Part shown: positions 1 through 8,499 of the stretch, piece by piece | Layout of the letters: every line of letters starts with the position of its first letter | How positions within the stretch are numbered: the first letter of the stretch is position 1 | Program-made: the position numbers and the translations under genes | Source of the DNA: Candidatus Gugararchaeum adminiculabundum | GTDB lineage: Archaea; Micrarchaeota; Micrarchaeia; Burarchaeales; Gugararchaeaceae | Direction of reading: 5' to 3' | NCBI GenBank assembly: GCA_902384795.1 | Contig: CABMDC010000016.1 | Span: forward strand, 1-53,916 | DNA length: 53,916 nt | Notes under the pieces: generated by a model | Database searches by the model: none | Told to the model about the DNA's origin: nothing | The model's input: only the letters and a program-made list of their open reading frames with translations

Positions 1-314
1 CTAAGCTGCATCAGTTCAGGGTTGTCCATGGAACGGAACTGGCACCAGGCGCCCACGAGCTGGTTGTTTCCGCCGATGGGCAGGCTTGTCGCATCATAGG
101 CATCGTTAAACCCGTAATAGGAGCCGCGCGAATCAATCTTGCAGATTAGCGCGGTGCAGGTGCCGGTTATGCAGGTCATCTGGGTCCCGTTCTGGCCGGT
201 CACGCTCCCGCCCAGGTTGGTCTTGAACTGGAATCCGGAACAGCCTGCGAGCGCTATTAATATTAGGAAGAACGAGGCGTACAATGCAATTTTTTTTCCG
301 AATTGTTTTTTCAT
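1..314 (-). CDS. Partial secreted lipoprotein, 3' end beyond the window
   Basis: The gene reads from an ATG at 314 towards base 1 and leaves the window after 104 codons. The product starts with a lysine-rich n-region, a hydrophobic helix of about 15 residues and a lipobox-like LIALAGC, so Cys24 is the probable lipidated residue. The visible mature part is polar, Asn/Gly-rich and has several cysteines (CITGTC, LICK, WCQF). I do not recognise the family. It is the last visible gene of the six-paralogue array and follows it after an A/T-rich leader that carries a partial copy of the shared intercistronic element. The secretion call is well supported; the function is unknown. Confidence 0.75.
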   Translation of the reverse strand, partial: MKKQFGKKIALYASFFLILIALAGCSGFQFKTNLGGSVTGQNGTQMTCITGTCTALICKIDSRGSYYGFNDAYDATSLPIGGNNQLVGAWCQFRSMDNPELMQL

Positions 315-379
315 ATTATTTTCACGTTTATTTTTCTTTTTTATTTTTTTAGTTTTTCATTTATTTTTTCTTTTTTATT

Positions 380-411
380 TTTTTAGTTTTTCTTTCTCTC
401 CATTCGGGGCC
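380..411 (-). repeat. Partial copy (C) of the intercistronic element, hairpin missing
   Basis: On the minus strand this reads GGCCCCGAATGGAGAGAAAG followed by an A-rich tract. It starts three bases after the TAA (416-414) of the upstream array gene. It matches the core of the 54-bp repeat (CCCCGAATGGAGAGAAAG) but lacks the hairpin segment. The A-rich tract then continues for about 65 nt to the ATG at 314. Confidence 0.8.
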
Positions 412-413
412 GA

Positions 414-1499
414 TTAAACCAACTTTGAAACTCCCTGTATTAAGTACGTGCTGTCCCCGCCCAGAATCGGCGTTGCCGCGCGCACGAACATTATGGTGAT
501 TGCAAGGATTATGAAAGGCTGGATCACATATTCCATGTAGAGCATGGGAATATCAGCGCCTATGCGCGTGTACAGCGGGTTCACCGCGTTGGCCTGCTCG
601 AATCCTTTTTTCAAAAGCCTGTCGGCCCCGCCCACGTCCCCGTAGCACGCTTCGTTGGGATTGAACCCGAGCAGGGTCGAGGCCGAGCCGATTTGGGCGA
701 CGGTCGTCAGGTTGAAAGTTGAGACCATGAAAAATACCGGGTAGACGATGTAGAAGCCGATGGCGATCGCTATCAGGAGCCCTCCGATTCCGCGCGTGAG
801 CGGCAGGATTCTCAGGATTATTCCGAGCGGAAGCAGGATGTTCAGCATGGAATTCTGGACAATCTCAATGAGCGTGAGTTCCGCATCCATGACTATCTGC
901 AGCTCCGAAAGCTTCCAGTTGATGAAGTGCGCGCGCTCAACGGTCGGGTGCAGGTCCCAGCCGCAGTACATCTCGACCCCGAAGAAAATCACGCACGAAT
1001 GCTCCGCGGCCTCGATGGGCGCGTTTGCCGCGAGCACCTGCATGTATAACATTTCAATGCGTATTTTGGCCTTGTTGATTTTATCGTGGACAGGGGTGTA
1101 GGGCGAAACGCCGGATAGGGTGTTTTCACGGGTTACTGCGCCGCTGCTGCACAAATCCGGCTGGGTCAGGCAGATGGATTGGAAGACCACTGTGGAAATT
1201 ATTGCAATCAGGAAAATTACCAGGAAGCCGGACGCGACCGCCTGGAGCAGCTCCCCCTGCGCCCATCTTTTCAGGGTGTCGTTCTGGATGATGACCGAAG
1301 CCATGTAAACCAGCGAAACGAAAAAGAAGCACGCAAGGACCGCGAGCAGGGCAAAGCCCATCCAGTCATAGGTGCCCCCGATTTGCCAGGCATCGGAGAG
1401 GCTGGGCGAGGTTGAGGTAGGATTAACCTGGGATGCGGCCAAAGCTGCGAACGCTAGCAAAATGAAAAACGACAATGCAAATGTTTTTTTCAGTTCCAT
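414..1499 (-). CDS. Array membrane protein 6 (polytopic, signal peptide, LLPLG motif)
   Basis: The 361-aa product has an N-terminal signal peptide, then a TM segment followed by the family motif YMASVII...RWAQGE, a second TM, and an outside loop of about 100 residues with four cysteines (residues about 110-190). Next comes the paired helix LLPLGIILRILPLTRGIGG with IAIGFYIVYP, and a C-terminal TM ending in FVRAATPILGGD. The same blocks recur in the five genes upstream, so this is a member of a tandem paralogous family. The ATG at 1499 follows a long A/G-rich leader holding the 54-bp repeat. The function is not recognised. A VirB6/TrbL/CedA-like membrane channel component is a guess from topology alone. 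Confidence 0.85.
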   Translation of the reverse strand: MELKKTFALSFFILLAFAALAASQVNPTSTSPSLSDAWQIGGTYDWMGFALLAVLACFFFVSLVYMASVIIQNDTLKRWAQGELLQAVASGFLVIFLIAIISTVVFQSICLTQPDLCSSGAVTRENTLSGVSPYTPVHDKINKAKIRIEMLYMQVLAANAPIEAAEHSCVIFFGVEMYCGWDLHPTVERAHFINWKLSELQIVMDAELTLIEIVQNSMLNILLPLGIILRILPLTRGIGGLLIAIAIGFYIVYPVFFMVSTFNLTTVAQIGSASTLLGFNPNEACYGDVGGADRLLKKGFEQANAVNPLYTRIGADIPMLYMEYVIQPFIILAITIMFVRAATPILGGDSTYLIQGVSKLV

Positions 1500-1562
1500 T
1501 TTTTCACTTTTTCATTCATTTTTCTTTTTTCATTTTTCCGTTTCTCTTTTTTCATCTTTTCC

Positions 1563-1616
1563 GTTTTCTTTCTCTCCATTCGGGGTCTCTTTCTTTTTTA
1601 AAGAAAGAGAGGCTGA
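1563..1616 (-). repeat. 54-bp intercistronic repeat, copy A (perfect match to copy B)
   Basis: The minus-strand sequence is identical over 54 bp to the plus-strand sequence at 32891-32944. It starts directly after the TGA (1619-1617) of array gene 5 with TCAGCC. It then has a hairpin with 10-bp arms (CTCTTTCTTT and AAAGAAAGAG), then CCCCGAATGGAGAGAAAG, and runs into an A/G-rich leader ahead of the ATG at 1499. Confidence 0.95.
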
Positions 1617-2534
1617 TCACACCATTTGCGCCAATCTCGATATGTCAACTTCCTGGCCGAGCATCGCTGAAAGCTGGCGCGTGAAAATTATGATTACCAG
1701 GAAATTCAGGGCAGGGAGGAAAACATTGGCGATGAAGAAAACCGCTGCATAGGTATAGGCCGTATTGCTCGTGGATTTCAATGCCGTGTAGGACAGGCCG
1801 AAGAAATTGCCGATCATCAGCCCGTTCAGGACTATCAGGAACGGGTAGAGCAGGAACAGGCCGATTGTTATTGCGATCAATGCGCTGCCGAACCCCCGCA
1901 GGAATGGCATGGAGCGGAAGAAAGTCCCGAGCGGCAGCAGTATGAGCAGTGCCCCGATTTCCAGGTATTTGAGGACCCATAGCTGGAACAGGACAGTGAA
2001 CAGGCTTAGCTGCAAACTGCTCATTGCCATGGTGAGCGCGCCGATGCGCGAGTATAATCCGGCGCCGGGCTGGATGGAATAGCCTCCCTGGAAAATGCCG
2101 CACAGGATTATGCATTTGTACTCGGATCGGGTCGCCTGCTTTTCCTGCTCGCCCACATCCGCCCGCACCATGTCGTAAAACACATAGTTCAGGTTTCTCA
2201 TTGCCACCAGCTCTTTTGTGGCGGCATCGAAATAGGTGTCACTGGGCAGCACCTTTGCCGAGGCCGGGAACGTAAGGCCTGAGAAAGACATCATATCCCC
2301 GATGTTTGTGCTGCATGCCGCGGTTATGGACACGCTTATCAGCACTATGATCATGGCGGAGATTATCGCCTGGTAGATTTCAAGCCTGCTCCAGGCCGTG
2401 ATGTTCGGGTTGCGGAACATCTGGCCAAGCATGTAGATTGCCGAGATTGCGCAGAAGGTGATGAACATGCCCACTATGGCTAGCCCCTGCCAGTCTGTAA
2501 CGCCGGCTCCCGGAATTGGACACACACCTACCAT
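1617..2534 (-). CDS. Array membrane protein 5 (polytopic, LLPLG motif)
   Basis: About 305 aa, lacking a clear cleavable signal but starting with a TM segment. Family blocks are IYMLGQMF...AWSRLE near the N-terminus, LLPLGTFFRSMPFLRGFGS followed by ITIGLFLLYP in the middle, and FTRQLSAMLGQEVD at the C-terminus. The central loop has two cysteine pairs (CSTN, CIILC). It is the shortest paralogue. Its start overlaps the end of the upstream paralogue: a TTG at 2543 overlaps that stop as TTGA, while an ATG lies at 2534; I chose the ATG. The overlap implies translational coupling. The 54-bp repeat begins directly after its TGA. Function unknown. Confidence 0.83.
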   Translation of the reverse strand: MVGVCPIPGAGVTDWQGLAIVGMFITFCAISAIYMLGQMFRNPNITAWSRLEIYQAIISAMIIVLISVSITAACSTNIGDMMSFSGLTFPASAKVLPSDTYFDAATKELVAMRNLNYVFYDMVRADVGEQEKQATRSEYKCIILCGIFQGGYSIQPGAGLYSRIGALTMAMSSLQLSLFTVLFQLWVLKYLEIGALLILLPLGTFFRSMPFLRGFGSALIAITIGLFLLYPFLIVLNGLMIGNFFGLSYTALKSTSNTAYTYAAVFFIANVFLPALNFLVIIIFTRQLSAMLGQEVDISRLAQMV

Positions 2535-2539
2535 AGTAC

Positions 2540-3700
2540 TCAACCCATTCTAACTAGCGATGAAACATCAACGTCCGCGCCCATTATCACCGCAAACCAT
2601 CGGACGAACGTGAGAGTTATGAAAATTTTCAAAGTCGGCAAAAGCACGGTCAAAATCACTGTGCGGAATACCAGCGGCTCGGAGAAACCCGGTGAGACGA
2701 GATCCGCCACAAAGTTGTTTTCCTGCACCTCGCCCCATTTATTATAGGTGGGCATGTGCACCACGGAAATCGTTGCGCCGCTCGGGTTGTGGGCCACGTA
2801 GTCAGCGAAAATATTGTACTCGACAATCACCGCGACCGGGAAAACAATATAGAAGCCCAATGCCAGCGCAATGAGCAATCCGCCTGCCGCGCGCGTGTAG
2901 GAAAATGAGCGCAGCACTATTCCGAGCGGAAGGAGCAGGGAGAACATCGAGCCTTGGAAAATTTTCAGCAGGAAATATTGCCCTTCCATGGCGGTGAGCC
3001 CGGATGAAACGGCGCTCACCGCTCCGCCCAGCGAGCCCTGGGTGTCGGAAAGATAACGTCCCTCCATTATGGAAAAGCCGCCTGCGGACATGGCGTAGCA
3101 ATAGCCGGAAACGGTGGAAACCTTGCCCACTGTTTCGGAATAGTAAGTCATTTGATTATACTGCGCGGCTAGGTAGGTGATTTGCGATTTGGTGTAGACC
3201 TGCGCAAACTGCATTGCCGAGCCTCCGCCGCTTTCCATTTTGTTTAGCTCGACAGTGGATGTGTCCAGGTCGGCAAAGCCGAGCGAACCGCCATTGTGCT
3301 TGAATTCCTTTGCCGCATCGGCTGCGATTGTTTTGCTGAAAGTGTCCACTCCGGTGACCAGCAGGATGACGAAAACAACGGTGACTGCCACCTGGAAAAT
3401 TTCCTGCTTTGCCCAGAGTTCCAGCATGGGCATTTCAAATCCCTTGCCAATCATGTAGGCCATGGAGATTACTAGGAAGGAAACGATCAATGCCGCAAAG
3501 GCGGTGGCCTGCCAGGGGAGAAAAGCCTGCTCCGCGGTTACCGGCGTTGGCGGTGGAGCCGCGAAAAGCACGGAGGAAACTGAAAGCACCAGGATTAGCG
3601 CGATGAGCAATGGCGCGAGCAGCCGCGGGGCTGCGGCAGGGCGGATTTTCGCCATTTTATTTTTCCTATTTTTTTCGTTTTTTTCTTTTTGTTTTTCCAT
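2540..3700 (-). CDS. Array membrane protein 4 (polytopic, signal peptide, LLPLG motif)
   Basis: 386 aa if translated from the ATG at 3700. This gives a highly charged N-terminus rich in Lys/Glu/Asn; an ATG at 3655 (MAKIRPAAAP) would give a more ordinary signal peptide, so the start is uncertain. A cleavable signal (residues about 25-48) is followed by AYMIGKGF...LWAKQE, an outside loop of about 130 residues rich in Gly/Ser/Tyr/Gln, the paired helix LLPLGIVLRSFSYTRAAGG with ALGFYIVFP, and the C-terminal FVRWFAVIMGADVD. All blocks match the other array members. It overlaps the next gene and lies 15 bp from the previous one, so it belongs to one transcription unit. Function unknown. Confidence 0.85.
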   Translation of the reverse strand: MEKQKEKNEKNRKNKMAKIRPAAAPRLLAPLLIALILVLSVSSVLFAAPPPTPVTAEQAFLPWQATAFAALIVSFLVISMAYMIGKGFEMPMLELWAKQEIFQVAVTVVFVILLVTGVDTFSKTIAADAAKEFKHNGGSLGFADLDTSTVELNKMESGGGSAMQFAQVYTKSQITYLAAQYNQMTYYSETVGKVSTVSGYCYAMSAGGFSIMEGRYLSDTQGSLGGAVSAVSSGLTAMEGQYFLLKIFQGSMFSLLLPLGIVLRSFSYTRAAGGLLIALALGFYIVFPVAVIVEYNIFADYVAHNPSGATISVVHMPTYNKWGEVQENNFVADLVSPGFSEPLVFRTVILTVLLPTLKIFITLTFVRWFAVIMGADVDVSSLVRMG

Positions 3701-3715
3701 GCAACCAACTTCAGC

Positions 3716-6154
3716 TTACAATAATTTCGTGATGCCCGGCAGTTCCGCATCCCCTCCGAGCAGCGGGGAGAAAATCCTGATGAATGAAATTGTCACCAGC
3801 AGGTTGAATAATGGCGCGACCAGGGAAATCACCAGCAGCCTTCCGATCATTGCAATGTCGCTGGAGTAATCCGGAGTGATCGCAGTGCCGGTGAGGCCGA
3901 TGGATGAGGGCGCGTAGTAAACTGTGGCGCCCCCTTTGTTCAGTTCGCTGTCGCCTCCGATGCAGATTGTTTCGCAATCGGGCGAGCCTCTCTTTTTGGC
4001 GGTCCCGACCCCGGCGCAGTCCGCGTCAAATTGGTCATTGGCGCTCTTGGCCGGGTCGCTAAGGCATCGGTCCTGGCTCGGGCAGCAGCCGTCGATGTGA
4101 TTGCCATACCTGCTCGCGCCGCACAGGATGATCGGTGTGGAGTAGGGGATTTGGTTGAGGCAGGCGGCAGGGCCGTGGGAGGTGTCGTACTTGGACCCTG
4201 CTGAAGGGCAGTCCGGGTCGCTGGAAACGGCATTGTTCGGGCAGCAGCCGTCGGGAGTTAAACTGGCAGGGGTGTTCTTACTGCATTTGCTCGAGCAGTC
4301 TGAATCAAACTGTATCTGGGTCGGCGCTGTTGCTCCTGGCTTGGTGATGGATTTGCATTTGTCCTGCGGAACGCAGTAGAAATCATCGGCTGTCCCGCAG
4401 TCCGCGCTCGCAGGAACCCCCTGAATCCTGCAATCGACAACCGGGCAGTCTGGCGAGCGGTACATCTGGTTCACCCTGCAGTCCGCGGTGCATCCGGTAT
4501 GCCCGGCAGCCGGAGCAGTCACTCCGCAAAGCACATCGCAGCACGCGGAAGTATGAGCGCCATTGGTTACGTCAAATTCATGGAGCGCCTTCCCGCTGTC
4601 CTTGTCGCACTGGATATTCATGCAGGATGCGGGCTGGTTTAACGGGTCCCTGCACTCTGTTGGGCAGCCGACCATGACTTTGCCCCCGTTATTGCAGCAG
4701 GGAACTGCATTGGCCATAGAATCGTACTCGCTTCCTGAAAGCTGGGGGGCCACCGCAGGGCAGAGCGCGTTTAGCTGGGTTGCATCCGCAGTGCTGGTGT
4801 CCGCGGCTTCGCGCGAAATGCACCTTTCATCGAAGGTCCAGCTCTTACATCCCTTGCACTGCCAGTTGATTTGGTCCCCAAAGAGCTTTGCAATGTAATA
4901 ATATTGCGAAGTGGAATCCTTGCTTGCGAGGTACAGGTAATCGCATCCATATTGCTCGATGATGCAATTGATGGGATCTTTTGCGAACGGGTCGCACTTG
5001 GTGCTCGCAATGCAATTCACCTGGTTGAAATTCGCACTGTTCAAATCACAGTAATCCGCATTCGGCATGGGAGGTTTTCCTCCTGCCCCGTTTCCTGCCT
5101 GGCAGAAAAGTTTCTGGGTAGTGTCAGGGGGCTTGGCCGGATCGAACGTGAAATCGCTTGGATCAGTTCCGACCTGGGTTTCGGCATTTCCATTGCATCC
5201 GTATTTTTTCAGGTTGCAGGAATCGGTGCACGCGCTCGGGGCGACAGGGGTGAGGCTTTCGCTCACGGTGAAATTCAGGTTAAGCATTATGAACCAGAGG
5301 ACATACATGAGCGGATAGATCACGAGCAGCGCGAGGCCTGTTGCCATCATCAGCCCCCCGAGCTTGCGCGTGAAAAAGAATGTGCGCAGGAATACTCCCA
5401 GCCCGAGGAATATGGGCGCGATGCCTTCGCGGATGTAATCCAAAAACCCGATCTGCGCGTCAATCGAGCCCATTATGTTTATGAGATGCGTGAACACCAG
5501 GCGGTAGCGGTCGGTCCACATGGCTTCGCCAGCCTGGGTCATGGTGCTGAAGCCTACGAACGGAATGTCCGTGTAAACAAGCCCGTGCTTGGTGGAGGAT
5601 GAGCGCGTCTTCTCGATATTTTTGTTGAGGATTATTTCGCCCAGAAGCTTGGTTGAGTCGCTTATCCCTGTCAGGTACTGGCGCGCGATGAGCACATGGC
5701 ATCCTTCGGCATGGCAGCCGGTGGAAGTGCCGGTGATCACATCCGCGAGAATGCTTGCGAAAACCACCAGGTAGGCGATGGAGATTATGATGAGCAGGGA
5801 CATCACCACATGCGAGAATTCATTTTTTGCCCAGAGGTGGATTGCGCGGCTCTGGAAAATGGAACCTGCCATGTAGGCAAGGGATACCAAGAGGAGGGAT
5901 GCCGCGACCGCAATCACTGAAACCTGTTTCCAGGAACCGGAATCCCCGAACAGCTCAAGGAATCTTCCTTCGGTGGTGGTGCATTTATTTTGGAAGCATG
6001 TGCCCTTGCAGCAATCGGCCGCAGTGGTGCACGCGGAAGGATGGCCGGTGGCATCCAATGCCGGCTTGCACTGGACCGTGTCCGCTGCGAGCAACGGGCT
6101 TGACAGTAGGAAAATTGCAATCGCGAACAATGCCAATAGTTTAAATTTTTTCAT
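3716..6154 (-). CDS. Array membrane protein 3 with giant Cys-rich extracellular insertion
   Basis: 812 aa, more than twice the length of its paralogues. After a signal peptide comes a small six-cysteine knot-like segment (residues about 28-58), then the family block AYMAGSIF...LWAKNE, and the central pair FLGLGVFLRTFFFTRKLGG with LLVIYP. Between this pair and the last TM sits an insertion of about 450 residues (about 300-750) with around 42 cysteines, in units such as PCCNNGG, ACCDVLCG, DGCCPNN and GCCPSQDRC. The C-terminus returns to the family pattern (FIRIFSPLLGGDAE). About 50 cysteines in total imply an exported, disulfide-rich domain, possibly adhesin-like or surface-exposed; that role is inferred. 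Confidence 0.85.
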   Translation of the reverse strand: MKKFKLLALFAIAIFLLSSPLLAADTVQCKPALDATGHPSACTTAADCCKGTCFQNKCTTTEGRFLELFGDSGSWKQVSVIAVAASLLLVSLAYMAGSIFQSRAIHLWAKNEFSHVVMSLLIIISIAYLVVFASILADVITGTSTGCHAEGCHVLIARQYLTGISDSTKLLGEIILNKNIEKTRSSSTKHGLVYTDIPFVGFSTMTQAGEAMWTDRYRLVFTHLINIMGSIDAQIGFLDYIREGIAPIFLGLGVFLRTFFFTRKLGGLMMATGLALLVIYPLMYVLWFIMLNLNFTVSESLTPVAPSACTDSCNLKKYGCNGNAETQVGTDPSDFTFDPAKPPDTTQKLFCQAGNGAGGKPPMPNADYCDLNSANFNQVNCIASTKCDPFAKDPINCIIEQYGCDYLYLASKDSTSQYYYIAKLFGDQINWQCKGCKSWTFDERCISREAADTSTADATQLNALCPAVAPQLSGSEYDSMANAVPCCNNGGKVMVGCPTECRDPLNQPASCMNIQCDKDSGKALHEFDVTNGAHTSACCDVLCGVTAPAAGHTGCTADCRVNQMYRSPDCPVVDCRIQGVPASADCGTADDFYCVPQDKCKSITKPGATAPTQIQFDSDCSSKCSKNTPASLTPDGCCPNNAVSSDPDCPSAGSKYDTSHGPAACLNQIPYSTPIILCGASRYGNHIDGCCPSQDRCLSDPAKSANDQFDADCAGVGTAKKRGSPDCETICIGGDSELNKGGATVYYAPSSIGLTGTAITPDYSSDIAMIGRLLVISLVAPLFNLLVTISFIRIFSPLLGGDAELPGITKLL

Positions 6155-6171
6155 GCGTGTGCCACATTTTT

Positions 6172-7224
6172 CTATTCCATCATGCCCGCATCGAATCCAT
6201 GCGATAGCATTTTTGAAAATCCCATTATGAACGAAACCGTGAGTATGATGCTGAGGTTGGGGAAGAAAACCGCCTGGGGAATCAGCCTGCCGATTGCATT
6301 GAAGGGCAGGTACAGGTCCGGGTTCCAGTTTAGGTCGCTGACTATTTTAGCCGTCTGCGCATCCTTTGGATTGTCGATCTCATTGATTACCTGCCCGTTA
6401 ACCACGTAGGTGAGCGGGAATACGATGTAGAATCCGATGGCAACCGCGATGATGAAATCCGCAGTCCCGCGCATGTAGGGAATCAGCCTGAGCACGAAAC
6501 CCAGCGGGAGCAGGTAAACCCAGGCGAATGACTGGATCCCCTCAAGCAATATCCTCTGCACCCTCAGGCTCGCGATCATGGGGATGAGCAAATCGGTTGC
6601 CGCATCCTGCGATTCGGCATATGCCTTTTTCTCCCCGTGGCGCGCTATGCCGCTTCCTCCAAGAAGCGGGGGCGAGGAGTAGGTGAAATCAGTCGCCCAT
6701 AGCCGGTTGTCAAAGCTTCCCTGAACCAGGCTGACCACAAGGGGGACTCCTTCGCGCGAAATCAGCTTGTCCAGGTATTCCTCTGCAACGCAGATGTGCG
6801 ATTTGTCGGAATGGGCGATGGAGGAGGCCGCGGTTGCGAGCGCGACCGAACCTACAACCACTGCGAAAATCATAAGGCCTGACATGAACGTTTCGGAAAT
6901 TTCCGCCTTGACCCAGGCCTCTGCGCCATGGTTCTGGGTCAGCTGGCTGATCATGAAGGCGACTGCCAGGAAAAAGGAAACAAACACCACGGCAATCGCA
7001 AGAAGGGAGGACTGCTCTGCAAAGGAAACATAGGAGGGGATGTCGCATTCGTTCATAACCAGGGGCTTGGTGGAGGCCGCGGTTCCGTAGCCTTGCGCAG
7101 CCACGCTAGGGGCCGCAAAAATAATTGCCAGGAAAATGAACAGCACTGCTGCGAGCGCTGCGGAGTTGCGCTTCCAGGCGCCGGGTTTTTCTTTTTTATT
7201 TTTTTCCATTTTATTTTCCCGCAT
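6172..7224 (-). CDS. Array membrane protein 2 (polytopic, signal peptide, LLPLG motif)
   Basis: 350 aa. A lysine-rich start (ATG 7224; an alternative ATG at 7209) precedes a signal peptide ending near VAAQG. Then come a TM with AFMISQLT...AWVKAE, an outside loop of about 110 residues, the pair LLPLGFVLRLIPYMRGTAD with AIGFYIVFP, and a C-terminal TM with FIMGFSKMLSHGFD, the most divergent version of the terminal LGGD motif. The leader is A-rich (repeated GAAAA units), as in other array genes. It lies 17 bp upstream of the Cys-rich paralogue and 32 bp downstream of the first paralogue. It is part of the same operon by spacing. Function unknown. Confidence 0.85.
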   Translation of the reverse strand: MRENKMEKNKKEKPGAWKRNSAALAAVLFIFLAIIFAAPSVAAQGYGTAASTKPLVMNECDIPSYVSFAEQSSLLAIAVVFVSFFLAVAFMISQLTQNHGAEAWVKAEISETFMSGLMIFAVVVGSVALATAASSIAHSDKSHICVAEEYLDKLISREGVPLVVSLVQGSFDNRLWATDFTYSSPPLLGGSGIARHGEKKAYAESQDAATDLLIPMIASLRVQRILLEGIQSFAWVYLLPLGFVLRLIPYMRGTADFIIAVAIGFYIVFPLTYVVNGQVINEIDNPKDAQTAKIVSDLNWNPDLYLPFNAIGRLIPQAVFFPNLSIILTVSFIMGFSKMLSHGFDAGMME

Positions 7225-7256
7225 GTTTTCAGCTCATTTTCCGATTCCTCAAGCCA

Positions 7257-8441
7257 TCATACTATCTTGAACAAACCGATGATGTTCGTGTCCCCGCCGA
7301 TCATTTTCGAAATGTTTGTGATGCTGGTGACGGTTATGAAAATGCTGAGTATTGGGAGTATGAAAGTGATGGCCGAAATCCTTGCAACCGCCGGAAGGAC
7401 GCTGTTTGCCAAGGGCCAGTAAACCTGTGAAACGCTGATGTTGGCGTACGCTATGAGCGTTGGAACCGCGGCGATAAGGAAGCCCATGCTGAGCCAGTTG
7501 AACCAGACCATCACTCCCGCATGGCAGCCCCAGAAGCATATCCAGAAGTGCGGGCCCGCGCACTGGGGAATGCACTTGATCAGTGTCCACAGCCACTGGC
7601 CGAGCGAAATCATGAACTGCATCGTCTGGTCGCACATGTATTTCGGAGGCGGCGGAAGGTCCTTGGGAAGCGCGACTGCGCTCGGGTCGATTCTCGGGAC
7701 AGAGTAGTAGATGTTGCCTGCGAGCACGACCGTGAGCGGGAATACGATATACATGCCGATGGCAATGGCGATGATTGTGCTTCCCAGCTTTCTTGTGATG
7801 GAGAATGCGCGCATCAGGATTCCCAGCGGGAGCAGGAACCGGAACGCGTTGTACTCGAAAATTTTCAGGAACAGCTTTTCAGCGGTGTTGAATGCGACCC
7901 CGTTGGAAAGAGCGTTCACACCCTGGGAGACTCCGATGGAAACCAGGGAGATTCCGCCGCTCGGGGACATGGAAAAAATGCCTGCCACATACCAGCCCGG
8001 GGTCGCTATATTATAGCTGAAAGTGGTGTATTTGACAAGAATCTTTTCCGCCTCAAGAAGCCGGAGATACATGCGAGCCATGTAATCGCTGGACTCGTCG
8101 AGATAGGCATAGGCCATTTTGAAATAGTTTCTTACCTCGACGGTTGAACCGAACACGGTCGCGGACTGGGAAACCGGGGCGCCCATTGCCGTTGGAATCT
8201 GGGCGGCGTATTGCTCGTAGAACAGGCTCCCGAAATTGTCGGCCAGGGGCACGATTAGCGACGCAAGAAGCGAAACCAGGAGTATGCTTATCACTGCCTC
8301 GCGGAACTCGACTTTTGCAAACGCCTCCAAATGGGGGCTTTGGAATATCCTCGAAGCCATGAAGGAGATGGCGACAACTAGGATAGAAACCATTGAGCAC
8401 GCAAATGTTAATGGAAGCCATGCCGCTAGTAAATCCGCCAC
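7257..8441 (-). CDS. Array membrane protein 1 (polytopic, LLPLG motif), first gene of the array
   Basis: 394 aa from a GTG at 8441, preceded by a G-rich SD-like stretch. It lacks a separate signal peptide; the first TM carries SFMASRIF...AFAKVE, the weakest match to the WAK.E block. A loop of about 140 residues leads to the pair LLPLGILMRAFSITRKLGS with AIGMYIVFP. Then comes an extra Cys/Trp-rich loop (CDQT, CIPQC, CFWGCH; about residues 270-310) and a final TM with SITNISKMIGGDTN. As the most upstream paralogue it probably follows the operon promoter, which would lie between it and the multi-hairpin element at 8500-8603. Function unknown. Confidence 0.85.
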   Translation of the reverse strand: MADLLAAWLPLTFACSMVSILVVAISFMASRIFQSPHLEAFAKVEFREAVISILLVSLLASLIVPLADNFGSLFYEQYAAQIPTAMGAPVSQSATVFGSTVEVRNYFKMAYAYLDESSDYMARMYLRLLEAEKILVKYTTFSYNIATPGWYVAGIFSMSPSGGISLVSIGVSQGVNALSNGVAFNTAEKLFLKIFEYNAFRFLLPLGILMRAFSITRKLGSTIIAIAIGMYIVFPLTVVLAGNIYYSVPRIDPSAVALPKDLPPPPKYMCDQTMQFMISLGQWLWTLIKCIPQCAGPHFWICFWGCHAGVMVWFNWLSMGFLIAAVPTLIAYANISVSQVYWPLANSVLPAVARISAITFILPILSIFITVTSITNISKMIGGDTNIIGLFKIV

Positions 8442-8499
8442 TCACCAACCCCCTTTATCCGAGAATACTTTATTCGAGCTATTAAAAAACCTATCTGCT

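Noticed and set aside
1563-1616. The 54-bp repeat as a plain transcription terminator
   Set aside because: The hairpin is followed by GACCCCGAATGG and a purine tract, not a U-tract, and the short copies lack the hairpin.
4871-5602. A 243-codon plus-strand frame opposite the Cys-rich array protein
   Set aside because: Antisense shadow; composition (Gly/His/Glu/Arg-rich) and lack of motifs do not fit a real protein.
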